NCBI RefSeq assembly: GCF_002902285.1
Contig: NZ_PPRU01000035.1
Location: 20,648 to 84,647 of the forward strand
Length of the DNA: 64,000 nt
Reading direction: 5' to 3'
From: Staphylococcus simulans
GTDB lineage: Bacteria; Bacillota; Bacilli; Staphylococcales; Staphylococcaceae
Shown: positions 27,835 to 36,345 of the stretch, piece by piece
Position numbering within the stretch: position 1 is the first letter of the stretch
How the letters are laid out: each line of letters opens with the position of its first letter
Translations under genes and position numbers: made by a program
The notes under the pieces: model-generated
The model's database searches: none
Seen by the model: only the letters and a program-made list of their open reading frames with translations
Told to the model about the DNA's origin: nothing

Positions 27835-29331
27835 ATGACAACAGAAGCGGTAATCGGCATCGATTTAGGAACGAGCGCAATTAAACTGATTGCGGTCGAT
27901 CGCTTAGGCAATGTACTCGGCACACAAAGTGAACCGCTCAAACTTTATCACGACTATCCAGGTTATTCAGAACAAGCACCAGAAGAATGGGTGGCAGCTG
28001 CAGTAAATGGGCTCCATCATTTATTAGCACAACCAGTATTATCAGATGTTTTGATTGAAGGTCTTTCATTTTCAGGTCAAATGCATGGACTAGTTATTGT
28101 AGATCAGGCAGGTCAACCATTAAGACGTGCAATTTTATGGAACGATACACGTACGACTCCTCAATGTGAACAAATCAAAGCGAAGTATGGTGATCAAGTT
28201 CTTGGTAATCCTGTGGTCGAAGGATTTACACTGACTAAACTCTTATGGGTACAACAACATGAACCGGATTTATTTAAACAAATTGATACGTTTATGTTGC
28301 CGAAAGACTTTTTACGCTTTGCGTTAACAGGTGGATTGCACACAGAGTATTCAGATGCGGCTGCAACGATGTTATTAAATCCACAAACTAAGGCATGGGA
28401 TAAAGCGTTAGGTGCTTCGTTTGATATTCCAGACCATATTTATCCAGACTTAGTTGAATCACACGCACAAGTCGGTGTATTAAAAGCTGAGTTACAACAA
28501 CAATTGTCTCTTAATAAACCTGTACCTGTTTTTGCGGGTGGGGCAGACAATGCATGTGCAGCGCTAGGCTCAGGCGTGATTCATCCTGATGATGCGATTT
28601 GTAGTATCGGTACATCAGGTGTGTTATTAATTTGCGAACCTGTCGGAGAATCAGAAGGCTATGGTCATAAAATTCATTTGATGAATCATGCGGTACCGGA
28701 TGTTAACTATTTAATGGGTGTGACGTTAAGTGCAGGCTATAGTTTGAGTTGGTTTAAACGTGAATTTTATCCTGAAGATGATTTCACCACTTTAATGAAA
28801 GATGCTGAAGCGTCTCAAATTGGTGCACACGGTTTAATCTTTACACCTTATCTAGTTGGAGAGCGTACACCGCATGGTGATGCGTCAATTCGAGGCAGCT
28901 TTATTGGTATTACAGGTAATCATACACGTGGTGATTTTGGACGTGCAGTGGTAGAGGGTATTACGTATTCTTTATATGATTCATTAGTATACTTGCGTAG
29001 TATTGGACGCAATGTGACTAAGATTGTCTCAACAGGTGGCGGTGCTAAGAGTGATTTCTGGCTCCAACTTCAAGCAGATGTCTTCAACACTGAAATCTAT
29101 AAGTTGAAACATGAAGAAGGACCAAGTATGGGTGCAGCAATGTTAGCAGCATACAGCTTAGGCTGGTATGATTCATTGAAAGATTGTGCAGAAGCCTTTA
29201 TTCATTATTCAAAAGTGTTCCAACCTGATTTAAAACGTCATCAGACGTATGAAGCATACTTTGAAATTTACCAACAAGCCTATCAAGCTACACGTCATCT
29301 CACAAGTGACTTGTTAGCATTTCAAAAATAA
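27835..29331 (+). CDS. xylB: Xylulokinase (FGGY family)
   Basis: A 498-residue FGGY carbohydrate kinase. The ATG at 27835 is chosen (MTTEAVIGIDLGTSAIK) with GGAAAGG upstream; a TTG 18 bp earlier is also open. SFSGQMHGLV and ILWNDTRT are the substrate-binding motifs typical of xylulokinase, and FAGGADNACAALGSG and STGGGAKSDFW are the C-terminal FGGY blocks. It phosphorylates D-xylulose to xylulose 5-phosphate. No xylA or xylose transporter lies in the window, so it may take xylulose from another route such as arabitol or xylitol oxidation. Confidence 0.88.
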   Translation: MTTEAVIGIDLGTSAIKLIAVDRLGNVLGTQSEPLKLYHDYPGYSEQAPEEWVAAAVNGLHHLLAQPVLSDVLIEGLSFSGQMHGLVIVDQAGQPLRRAILWNDTRTTPQCEQIKAKYGDQVLGNPVVEGFTLTKLLWVQQHEPDLFKQIDTFMLPKDFLRFALTGGLHTEYSDAAATMLLNPQTKAWDKALGASFDIPDHIYPDLVESHAQVGVLKAELQQQLSLNKPVPVFAGGADNACAALGSGVIHPDDAICSIGTSGVLLICEPVGESEGYGHKIHLMNHAVPDVNYLMGVTLSAGYSLSWFKREFYPEDDFTTLMKDAEASQIGAHGLIFTPYLVGERTPHGDASIRGSFIGITGNHTRGDFGRAVVEGITYSLYDSLVYLRSIGRNVTKIVSTGGGAKSDFWLQLQADVFNTEIYKLKHEEGPSMGAAMLAAYSLGWYDSLKDCAEAFIHYSKVFQPDLKRHQTYEAYFEIYQQAYQATRHLTSDLLAFQK

Positions 29332-29335
29332 ATAA

Positions 29336-29375
29336 AAATCCCTTGAGTACTTTAATAAAGTGCCTCGAGGGATTT
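29336..29375. terminator. Bidirectional terminator between xylB and a small minus-strand gene
   Basis: AAATCCCTTGAG (29336-29347) pairs with CTCGAGGGATTT (29364-29375), with one G-U pair and an inner ACTTT/AAAGT stem. A and T tracts on the two sides serve both directions. Confidence 0.85.
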
Positions 29376-29397
29376 CTTTACATAGCGTCTATCAAAA

Positions 29398-29577
29398 TTA
29401 TTTACCGTTTTTCTCTAAATAGTAACCAATCCAAGCGCCTAATGGAAGACCGATAATTGGTGTTGTGATCGCACTTAACACAATGGCAGAAACAATCATG
29501 ATAATACCGTTTTTAGAACCAAAGCGCATATGTTTGATTGTTTCTACAACATCTTCTACATATTCCTTGAATGACAT
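29398..29577 (-). CDS. Small conserved-looking membrane protein, 59 aa
   Basis: A 59-residue protein read on the minus strand, starting MSFKEYVEDVVETIKHMRFG and ending GAWIGYYLEKNGK. It has an amphipathic N-terminal helix and one or two hydrophobic segments (GIIMIVSAIVLSAITTPIIG). AAAGGAGGTCATCC immediately precedes the ATG, an excellent ribosome binding site, and a terminator follows the stop. These make it a real gene despite its size. Function is not recognised. Confidence 0.75.
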   Translation of the reverse strand: MSFKEYVEDVVETIKHMRFGSKNGIIMIVSAIVLSAITTPIIGLPLGAWIGYYLEKNGK

Positions 29578-29691
29578 AGGATGACCTCCTTTTAGAATTA
29601 TTATTTAGTTAATTTCAATTTAAATATAACATTTTTGAATGAAAAAGCGTAAGAATGTGAATAATCCAGATTAGAAGAGAGGAGGGAAGAG

Positions 29692-30273
29692 ATGCAGTTT
29701 GAATACTTAACAGAAACAACAGAACGGTTAGAAGTCAAACCAATGAATACAGAAGATTATGAGCAATGGGTAAAAGGCTATGCAGGTCGAGCCATGCCTC
29801 AAAGTCCTTTTGATGAAGGTTGTTTAGAGATATCTCATTACTCTAAAGCGTGGTTTCAGCGTTTGATTGCACAACAACAAGCGCTTATTCAATCAGATGA
29901 TACTTATGTCTTTGGTGTATTTCGCAAAGCTGATGGTGTACATCTCGGCAACTTCAATTTAGTAACGTTAGCACGTCAACATTTTCAATGGGCAGAATGC
30001 GGTTATGCGATTCATAATCAATTTTGGCGTCAAGGTTATGCGTATGAAGCTTTTACTGCCATATTTAAAATCGCTAAGCGTTTAAAATATCATCGACTAG
30101 AAGCCCATGTACATCCAGGTAATCATGCCTCCATCGCCTTATTGAAGAAGTGCGGTTTTGAGTATGAATGTACCAGAACACAATTTATTTTTGAGAACGG
30201 GGAATGGACAGATCGTCTGGTTTATTATATCAACTTGAATGATACACCACCGCTTCACCCAACCTCTTTCTAA
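29692..30273 (+). CDS. GNAT-family N-acetyltransferase (RimJ/RimL type)
   Basis: A 193-residue acetyltransferase. It starts with TETTERLEVKPMNTEDYEQW, the usual GNAT strand 1. The acetyl-CoA-binding region is around residues 100-120 (ECGYAIHNQFWRQGYAYEAF) and HVHPGNHASIALLKKCGF follows, both typical of the RimJ/RimL branch that acetylates protein N-termini or small molecules. The ribosome binding site GAGAGGAGGG is strong. The substrate cannot be told from sequence. Confidence 0.85.
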   Translation: MQFEYLTETTERLEVKPMNTEDYEQWVKGYAGRAMPQSPFDEGCLEISHYSKAWFQRLIAQQQALIQSDDTYVFGVFRKADGVHLGNFNLVTLARQHFQWAECGYAIHNQFWRQGYAYEAFTAIFKIAKRLKYHRLEAHVHPGNHASIALLKKCGFEYECTRTQFIFENGEWTDRLVYYINLNDTPPLHPTSF

Positions 30274-30370
30274 CTTTACAAAAATTTAAAAAACAATTCG
30301 GCAGTTTTTCGCTATACTAAAAACAAGCAAACAAAATAGAGAGAACACGATAAAGGAGGCATGCATCATC

Positions 30371-30979
30371 ATGAAAGGCAGATTACTCGTCTCATCAGAT
30401 ATTCATGGACATAAAGAAGCACTCGCAACCTTACTTGCTTATGTAGATTATAATCCTAAACGTGATCAGCTGGTTTTGTTAGGGGATTATGTCAATCATG
30501 GACCTGATTCTGATGGGACCCTTAAAATGGTACAACAGTTACATCGTGAAGGTGCGATTGTTTTATTAGGCAATCATGATGTACGCTGGATGAAGTCAAA
30601 AGAAAAAGAGAAACGCAAATGGAAAGCTGTCTTAAAACAATTCGACAGTATGGCACATATTGGGGATTACTTATTTGTTCATGCAGGAGTTAACCCTAAG
30701 AAGTGTTTATCCAAACAAAAATTAAAAGAAGTATCTGGGTTTGAACCGCCCGCAAAATTATCGCGAAAAATTAAAGGAAAATGTGTCGTACATGGTCATG
30801 TACCGACGAAACGATTAGGGGTTAAACAACATCGCATTCACGTCGCAGACCATACGATTGATATCGATACAGGCGCAGGACACGGTAAACGTTTATCACT
30901 CGTAGATTTAACACATCAACACGTCTGTGCGGTAGAAGTCGGTCGACTCAAGAAAATTTATGAATATAGCTATGCATAA
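30371..30979 (+). CDS. Calcineurin-like metallophosphoesterase / Ser-Thr phosphatase
   Basis: A 202-residue soluble phosphoesterase of the PPP/PrpE type. Metal-binding motifs are in order: SDIHGH (residues 9-14), LGDYVNHGPDS (about 37-47), LGNHDVRW (about 66-73), and VHGHVPTK (about 137-144). It could dephosphorylate proteins or dinucleoside polyphosphates such as Ap4A. It is monocistronic between a GNAT gene and a convergent operon. Confidence 0.85.
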   Translation: MKGRLLVSSDIHGHKEALATLLAYVDYNPKRDQLVLLGDYVNHGPDSDGTLKMVQQLHREGAIVLLGNHDVRWMKSKEKEKRKWKAVLKQFDSMAHIGDYLFVHAGVNPKKCLSKQKLKEVSGFEPPAKLSRKIKGKCVVHGHVPTKRLGVKQHRIHVADHTIDIDTGAGHGKRLSLVDLTHQHVCAVEVGRLKKIYEYSYA

Positions 30980-30980
30980 A

Positions 30981-31018
30981 AAATAAACCTAAAGGTTGTC
31001 GGCCTTTAGGTTTATTTT
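30981..31018. terminator. Bidirectional terminator
   Basis: AAATAAACCTAAAGG (30981-30995) pairs perfectly with CCTTTAGGTTTATTT (31003-31017). It serves the phosphatase gene and the convergent PadR/HAAS operon. Confidence 0.92.
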
Positions 31019-31023
31019 GATTA

Positions 31024-31815
31024 CTATCTTTCATCAGCTTCTTTATCCGTTTTTCTGAACATCATAAAATTCACCACATTAAAGACAACCAGCAAAATTA
31101 ATAAGATAACCACTTCAGTCGTGACAGCTTGTTGGCTTTCGTTATTACCAAATATCATAAATGTGATGAGGTTAGGCAACGTAATAACTAAAGCGACCAT
31201 CATCAACATCCACTCTTTCTTCAGTGCTGTAATACATAAAATGATGCCAATCAGCACACAACCTACAATTAAACTTGTACGACTTGAAAGTGTAATGAAC
31301 GTATAAATAGGATAGTGTGATGTGAAATATATACTTGCGACAAAAAGGCCCATGACAATGATTCCTAAAAAGAAACAAGCGACATAAAGCTTAATAGGAG
31401 TCTTGTCTCTGGATAAGATTTCATAACCCCATTTAATCACTATTGTTTTAATAACCTTCCAAATTAAAAAGCCGACTAAGAGCACTATAGCTAAATGAAT
31501 GATAAGGCCTAAAGTCAAATTAAATTGACCATAAAAGAAACTGGGCAGAATAGTAAGTAACAACACCATAGTGATTGTTTTAGTTAAAAAACGTACCCAT
31601 TTACGATCATGAGGGACTTCTTGTGAGATATGATTGATATAAGACTCCACAGAATGATCAGTAATACTTTTGGTCGAATGTCCATGTGCGTGTGCTTCAT
31701 GGAAATGATCGCGCAATTCTTCTTCAATTGCTTCTACCACGTTTTCATCTTTACCTCTCTCTAGCAACGTCATACGTAATTTCAGTAAAAATGTTTCTTC
31801 TGATTGATTTAACAT
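31024..31815 (-). CDS. HAAS-domain (DUF1700/DUF1129-like) membrane protein
   Basis: A 263-residue protein. The N-terminal cytoplasmic helical domain (about residues 1-75, with EEELRDHFHEAHAHGHS) resembles the HAAS domain that accompanies PadR regulators. Six or so transmembrane helices follow, then a short charged tail. Start chosen with AGGGAGTGA upstream. It overlaps the PadR gene by seven bases. In Firmicutes such pairs sense cell-envelope or antimicrobial stress, and the membrane protein may modulate PadR. That role is inferred from the gene pairing. Confidence 0.78.
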   Translation of the reverse strand: MLNQSEETFLLKLRMTLLERGKDENVVEAIEEELRDHFHEAHAHGHSTKSITDHSVESYINHISQEVPHDRKWVRFLTKTITMVLLLTILPSFFYGQFNLTLGLIIHLAIVLLVGFLIWKVIKTIVIKWGYEILSRDKTPIKLYVACFFLGIIVMGLFVASIYFTSHYPIYTFITLSSRTSLIVGCVLIGIILCITALKKEWMLMMVALVITLPNLITFMIFGNNESQQAVTTEVVILLILLVVFNVVNFMMFRKTDKEADER

Positions 31816-32144
31816 TCTTTGTCACTCCCTAATAGGTTGTTCATGCCTTGATTTAACGCATGCCACTTTTGTTTGAATTGTTTCAGCTCTGATTGTCCTT
31901 CATGCGTAATGGTATAGTATTTACGTTTAGGACCACCGGAATCTGATTTACGCGTTTCGCTTTGGATGTAACCTTTTTTACTGAGACGCAGTAATACAGG
32001 ATAAATACTGCCGTCACTGATTTCTGGAAATTGTTGTGCATTAAGTTTTTCTAGGATTTCGTAACCATAAGTTTCTCCTTGAGCGATTAAAGCTAAAATA
32101 GCACCATCTAGTAAACCTTTCATAATTTGATTAGAAATTGTCAT
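31809..32144 (-). CDS. PadR-family transcriptional regulator
   Basis: A 111-residue winged-helix regulator. ATG at 32144 chosen because GAGG lies 8 bp upstream; a GTG 9 bp earlier is possible. PadR features are LLDGAILALIAQGETYGYEILEKL, then DGSIYPVLLRLSKKGYI (recognition helix and wing), and SGGPKRKYYTIT. It should repress its own operon through the inverted repeat just upstream. It is cotranscribed with the HAAS-type membrane protein. Confidence 0.92.
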   Translation of the reverse strand: MTISNQIMKGLLDGAILALIAQGETYGYEILEKLNAQQFPEISDGSIYPVLLRLSKKGYIQSETRKSDSGGPKRKYYTITHEGQSELKQFKQKWHALNQGMNNLLGSDKEC

Positions 32145-32190
32145 ATATGTCACCTCGTTACATCAGCAAAAACTAACTAACTTATAATGT

Positions 32191-32248
32191 AAGATAGTAT
32201 AGATTATAGTCTTAGTCAACTATCTTATAATAAAAGGTAGTTGACTAA
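32191..32248 (-). promoter_or_regulatory. padR promoter and operator
   Basis: On the minus strand TTGACT (32219-32214), 17 bp and TATCTT (32196-32191) form a promoter. The -35 lies inside one arm of a 13-bp inverted repeat, TTAGTCAACTATC (32212-32224) with GGTAGTTGACTAA (32236-32248), 12 of 13 matching. This suits autoregulation by PadR. Confidence 0.65.
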
Positions 32249-32283
32249 AAAAGACATACACCCCTATGAAAGGATGTATGTCT
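32246..32283 (-). terminator. Terminator of the feo operon
   Basis: Read on minus: AGACATACA/TGTATGTCT 9-bp stem (32283-32252) followed by TTTTTT. Confidence 0.85.
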
Positions 32284-32296
32284 ACTGTTAGTAAAT

Positions 32297-32476
32297 TTAT
32301 GATGAGTGATGTTGTTGATGTTTTTTCATTTCTTTAGGCATTGAATGACCACAACCTTTGTTGATGTCGCAAGCTGCGCATTTGCCTTGTTTTGATTTTT
32401 TGAAGAAGCGGACGATTGTAAAGGCCGCATATCCAAATATCAATAAAAAGATGACAAGATTAATGAGTAGTGTCAT
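32297..32476 (-). CDS. FeoB-associated Cys-rich membrane protein
   Basis: A 59-residue protein read on minus. An N-terminal transmembrane helix (LLINLVIFLLIFGYAAFTIV) is followed by a basic stretch. A short cysteine cluster CAACDINKGCG and a His-rich tail KKHQQHHSS complete it. This is the layout of the FeoB-associated Cys-rich family, which may dock Fe-S or ferrous iron at FeoB. AGGAGGAAT precedes the ATG. It begins 12 bp after the feoB stop and ends before a terminator, so it is the third gene of the feo operon. Confidence 0.88.
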   Translation of the reverse strand: MTLLINLVIFLLIFGYAAFTIVRFFKKSKQGKCAACDINKGCGHSMPKEMKKHQQHHSS

Positions 32477-32488
32477 AAATAATTCCTC

Positions 32489-34483
32489 CTAGAAAAAGAG
32501 TTGGCTAGATTGGTAGAACACAAATGCTAGGAGATAGGCAATCGCAATCGGATAAAGCGTTGCGATAATCGTCCATTTCCAAGACACTGTTTCTTTTCTG
32601 ATGGCTGCGACAGTGGACAAACATGGAATGTACAATAAGATAAATAACATAAACGCATACGCTGATGCGGGTGTGAAATGACTCGCAATCATATTTGTTA
32701 AACCTTGGCTGTCTACGGCGTAAATAATCGCCATTGCGCTGACAACGACTTCTTTAGCTAAGAAGCCAGGGATTAATGTAGCACCGACTTGCCATGAACT
32801 GAATCCTAATGGAATCAATAATGGCGCAATCGCTGCACCGATTAAGTGTAAGAAACTATGGTCAACATCAACGCCAAAGCCAGTTGGACCTGCATAGTTT
32901 AATAACCAAATAACGACTGATCCACCGAAGATAAATGTACCTGCTTTTTTCACAAAGCCTTTTGCTTTTTCCCATGTACTACGCCAAAGTGTTTTTGCTG
33001 ATGGTAAACGATAAGGTGGTAATTCAATCACAAAAACTGAGTTTTCCTTTTTCAAAATTGTTTTTGTCATCACAAAGCTGACAATTAATGCGACGACAAT
33101 ACCAATCACGTATAAACTTAACACGATGAGTGCTTGGTGTGTTTGGAAGAAAACACCTACAAATAATGCGTATACAGGTAAACGCGCTGAACATGACATG
33201 AATGGTGTAATTAAAATCGTCGTTAAACGCTCTTTCTCTTGTTCAATAGAACGCGTTGCCATGACACCTGGTACATTACAACCAAAACCGATAATCATTG
33301 GGATAAATGATTTACCATTAAGACCTAAGCCTTCCATGACTTTATCCATAATCAAGGCAATACGTGCCATATAACCTGAATCCTCTAATACTGAAATAAA
33401 GAAGAATAGAATTAAGATTTGCGGTACGAAAACTAAGACAGCACCGACACCTGCGATAATCCCATCTGTAATCAAATCTTTCATGAATGGGAAGAGTCCA
33501 ATCGCATCCATTCCTTGGTTGACCCAATCTGTAAAGGTACCGCCGATAAATTCATCTAATTTATCTGACAGCGGGGTACCGATCCATGAGAAGGTCGCTT
33601 GGAAAATCAGCCACATGATACCTAAAAAGATAGGGATACCTAAAATCTTATTTGTTAAAATTTTGTCGATACGGTCAGTCAAATATTGTTTTTTCTTATC
33701 TTGATGCGTAATGACATCTTCAATAAGTGTGTCGATAAACTCAGTACGTGAACGACGCATACTATCCACGATTGAAATATCTAATTGTTCAGCAAGATGA
33801 TTACGGATTTGACGTAAATCTTCATGATGATGTGCACTGATATAGTGTTCAATGGCTGGATTGCCCAGTAAATATTGAACAGCGATAAAACGATGGCGTT
33901 TCTCAGGCAATTCTAAATGATGTTTTAAATAATGTTGTATTTCAGATAAGGCGTGTTCAACTTTATGCTCGTATGGAATTTTCAATGGTTGTGATGTAGA
34001 TAAAGTTTCTTCTTTCAAGAGTTCTAAGATGCTATCGATACCTTGGCCGCTTCTCGCCACAATCGGCAAGATCGGCAACTTCAAACGACGCATCAATAAA
34101 TTACGATTGATTTGGATGCCGCGTTTCTCTGCGACATCGCCCATATTTAAACAAAGTAATAAAGGCGCCCCGAATTCCATCAATTGTGTCGTTAATAATA
34201 AATTACGTTTTAATTGTACTGCGTCGACAATGTTGATGATTTTTGAAAACTCATCGTGCAGTAAATAATCTGTCACGACTGTTTCATCTTTCGAAATCGG
34301 TAATAAGTCATAAATACCAGGTAAATCGACCAGATCTCCTTGCTTATCTGATAAAATACCGACTTTCTTTTCAACGGTCACACCGCTCCAGTTGCCGACA
34401 TATTCATATGAACCTGTCAGAGCATTGAACAGTGTGGTTTTGCCGACATTCGGATTGCCGACAATACAATAGGTATTAGACAT
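32489..34483 (-). CDS. feoB: Ferrous iron transport protein B
   Basis: A 664-residue Fe(II) transporter. ATG at 34483 (MSNTYCIVG) is chosen because it has GGAG upstream and overlaps the feoA end by eight bases. The N-terminal G domain has G1 GNPNVGKT, G3 DLPGIYDL, G4 NMGD and G5 ARSGQG. The C-terminal membrane domain holds two Gate motifs with the conserved [12 protein letters not shown] and a later [11 protein letters not shown]. Expression is expected under iron limitation through the Fur box upstream of feoA. Confidence 0.96.
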   Translation of the reverse strand: MSNTYCIVGNPNVGKTTLFNALTGSYEYVGNWSGVTVEKKVGILSDKQGDLVDLPGIYDLLPISKDETVVTDYLLHDEFSKIINIVDAVQLKRNLLLTTQLMEFGAPLLLCLNMGDVAEKRGIQINRNLLMRRLKLPILPIVARSGQGIDSILELLKEETLSTSQPLKIPYEHKVEHALSEIQHYLKHHLELPEKRHRFIAVQYLLGNPAIEHYISAHHHEDLRQIRNHLAEQLDISIVDSMRRSRTEFIDTLIEDVITHQDKKKQYLTDRIDKILTNKILGIPIFLGIMWLIFQATFSWIGTPLSDKLDEFIGGTFTDWVNQGMDAIGLFPFMKDLITDGIIAGVGAVLVFVPQILILFFFISVLEDSGYMARIALIMDKVMEGLGLNGKSFIPMIIGFGCNVPGVMATRSIEQEKERLTTILITPFMSCSARLPVYALFVGVFFQTHQALIVLSLYVIGIVVALIVSFVMTKTILKKENSVFVIELPPYRLPSAKTLWRSTWEKAKGFVKKAGTFIFGGSVVIWLLNYAGPTGFGVDVDHSFLHLIGAAIAPLLIPLGFSSWQVGATLIPGFLAKEVVVSAMAIIYAVDSQGLTNMIASHFTPASAYAFMLFILLYIPCLSTVAAIRKETVSWKWTIIATLYPIAIAYLLAFVFYQSSQLFF

Positions 34484-34712
34484 GCGCTTGCTCCAATGTG
34501 ATTTTACATGCATCACAATGTCTGATGCCGATACATTGTCCGTCCATTTCTAATGTGCATGGACCTTTCATAAAGAATTTCTGACGTACTTTAATTTTGC
34601 TTCCGACTGTAAAACCAAGTGCGCTTAAGCGATGTGCTAGCATTGTATTATCGAAGTTCATGTTGATGATTTTATAAGTTAAACCTTTTTTGGCGTTTGC
34701 TGCGTCTACCAT
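34476..34712 (-). CDS. feoA: Ferrous iron transport protein A
   Basis: A 78-residue SH3-like protein needed for FeoB activity. ATG at 34712 is preferred over a GTG 9 bp upstream because GAGAGG lies 8-9 bp before it. [20 protein letters not shown] is the FeoA core. [15 protein letters not shown] segment has two cysteines near the C-terminus that could see iron or redox state. It overlaps feoB by eight bases. Confidence 0.93.
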   Translation of the reverse strand: MVDAANAKKGLTYKIINMNFDNTMLAHRLSALGFTVGSKIKVRQKFFMKGPCTLEMDGQCIGIRHCDACKITLEQAHV

Positions 34713-34741
34713 ACGGGACACCTCTCTCGTTTATTACTAAT

Positions 34742-34790
34742 TGATAACTATTATCATTGATATTTTACACTAAAAAGAAGATGACTACAA
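34742..34790 (-). promoter_or_regulatory. feo promoter with Fur box
   Basis: On minus TTGTAG (34790-34785), 17 bp, TAAAAT (34767-34762). The downstream TGATAACTATTATCA (34742-34756) matches TGATAATNATTATCA at all but one position and covers the start-site region, so Fur should repress it when iron is plentiful. Confidence 0.85.
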
Positions 34791-35502
34791 TATAAAGTTT
34801 AAAAGTTATTTCGAACATTATTTGAACAGTGTTACATTTTTTGTTTGTTTCAAACAAACTGAGTATGTGTATGAACCTTTACAAAATTTTGAAAATGGAT
34901 TGTCAAGCCTATTGCCTTTTAAGTTTGTTGTATATTATAATCAATCTTGTTAACAAACATTTTGTCATCATAATAATGATAGAAATGATTTTTTTGTTTT
35001 AGGCACAAATTTTAGTGCGATTATTTATTCCTCATCTTAGAACATCTCCAACTCGCAACGAAAAAGCTAGGCTGTTTATGTAAGAATAGACAGTTGCTTA
35101 AACTTCATGACCACGCATGTAGACATGCGTTATTTTCAAATGATGCATTTTTTTATTCCATTAACCTAAAATTAATTTAACACTTGATCATGCACGCTTA
35201 TGCATATCTTAGTTGTTTTTGTGACTTCAATGTTTAATGCATTTAATGTTAAGCAAGTATGAAGCTATTTTTGCGTTTCTTTAGGTTTATTGTATACTTT
35301 GTTGTTTCTGTCGTTAATTGCGATTTAAGAATGTTAATTACATGTAAAACTTATGCAACAATTCAATTAATGTGAATTAATTTATTTTGTTTTCCTTTAT
35401 AATGGTTATCAAACGGTCGGAATTTGTTGTGTAAGTTAAAATAACTTTAACGTTTCTGACATGTATCATTCAATTTCCGCATTACGGAGGTAACGAAGCA
35501 AT
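34791..35502. other. About 710-bp AT-rich gap between feoA and capA-like gene
   Basis: No credible ORF. It contains an 8-3-8 palindrome TTTGTTTG-TTT-CAAACAAA (34840-34858), an orphan promoter (34912-34941), a hairpin with a TATTTT tail (35113-35136) and a TATAAT (35398-35403) closer to capA. Confidence 0.6.
34912..35136 (+). ncRNA. Candidate small RNA transcription unit
   Basis: TTGCCT (34912-34917), an 18-bp spacer and TATAAT (34936-34941) form a good promoter. About 170 bp later ACGCATG-TAGA-CATGCGT (35113-35130) is followed by TATTTT, a weak terminator. The roughly 190-nt unit has no ORF with a ribosome binding site. It might instead be the start of a long capA leader. Confidence 0.3.
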
Positions 35503-36201
35503 ATGGAAGAAAATAATAGTTTTGATTTTTCAAATGTATGGAGGATAATCAAGCGTTACTTAAAGTGGTTGATTATTTTTCCTATTGCAGGTCTGATTTT
35601 AAGCGTGCTGTTAACAGCACTTATAGCGCAACCGAAATATGAAGCAACTTCACAAGTATTGATTGAAAAAAGTGATAAAGGCGATTTGACGATGGCTGAG
35701 AAATACCAAGCTGATTCTCAAATTGTGGCTACATATACAGATATTGCGAAAAGCCCACGTGTCTTAGGCAAAGTGGCAGAAGAGATTGGAAAAGATGAAG
35801 ATGCGAAATCCATCACTGAGAAGGTAGAAGTGAACAACCAACCGAATTCTCAAGTATTGAACTTTACCGCAACGGCTAATAGTGAGAAAGATGCGGTGGA
35901 AATCGCAGATACTGCTGCTGAAGTACTTAAAGAAGAGGTCAATGCAATATCACCAGATGGCGGTATTGAAATTCTTTCTAAATCCAAAGATGATGTGAAA
36001 GAAATTTCATCAAGCATTGCTAAAAATGCATTTATAGGGTTGGTCGCAGGCTTTATTATCGCAGTTATTTTAATCTTAATCCGAGAGTTCTTAAATCAAT
36101 CAAAAAGTTCTTCAAAATCAAATACACATCAGACACAATATACACAACAACGTAGACGTACAAAACGAGAAGATTTAACACAAGATGACTTTGAACGCTA
36201 A
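35503..36201 (+). CDS. capA: CapA-like chain-length determinant (Wzz) protein
   Basis: A 232-residue membrane adaptor of polysaccharide export. Transmembrane helices lie near residues 22-42 and 171-191, enclosing an extracellular Wzz domain, and a basic cytoplasmic tail (QRRRTKREDL) follows. In S. aureus CapA activates the tyrosine kinase CapB and sets chain length. Here no capB or capC gene follows; the next gene is capD-like after a terminator. CapA may therefore act with a kinase encoded elsewhere or be a relic. GGAGG precedes the start. Confidence 0.85.
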   Translation: MEENNSFDFSNVWRIIKRYLKWLIIFPIAGLILSVLLTALIAQPKYEATSQVLIEKSDKGDLTMAEKYQADSQIVATYTDIAKSPRVLGKVAEEIGKDEDAKSITEKVEVNNQPNSQVLNFTATANSEKDAVEIADTAAEVLKEEVNAISPDGGIEILSKSKDDVKEISSSIAKNAFIGLVAGFIIAVILILIREFLNQSKSSSKSNTHQTQYTQQRRRTKREDLTQDDFER

Positions 36202-36244
36202 GATAAGCGCAAGTCTTGCAGCAAGAATCTGAGAGGAACAGCGG

Positions 36245-36274
36245 GTTGGGACAGGTAAGCTTCCCAACTTTTTT
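36245..36274 (+). terminator. Intrinsic terminator after capA
   Basis: GTTGGGA (36245-36251) pairs with TCCCAAC (36262-36268), followed by TTTTTT. Confidence 0.8.
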
Positions 36275-36345
36275 CATTTCATTTAGAAATAACATAAACA
36301 TTACACCGAGAGTAAACAGAGATCAATTAATTGAGGTGAAATAAA

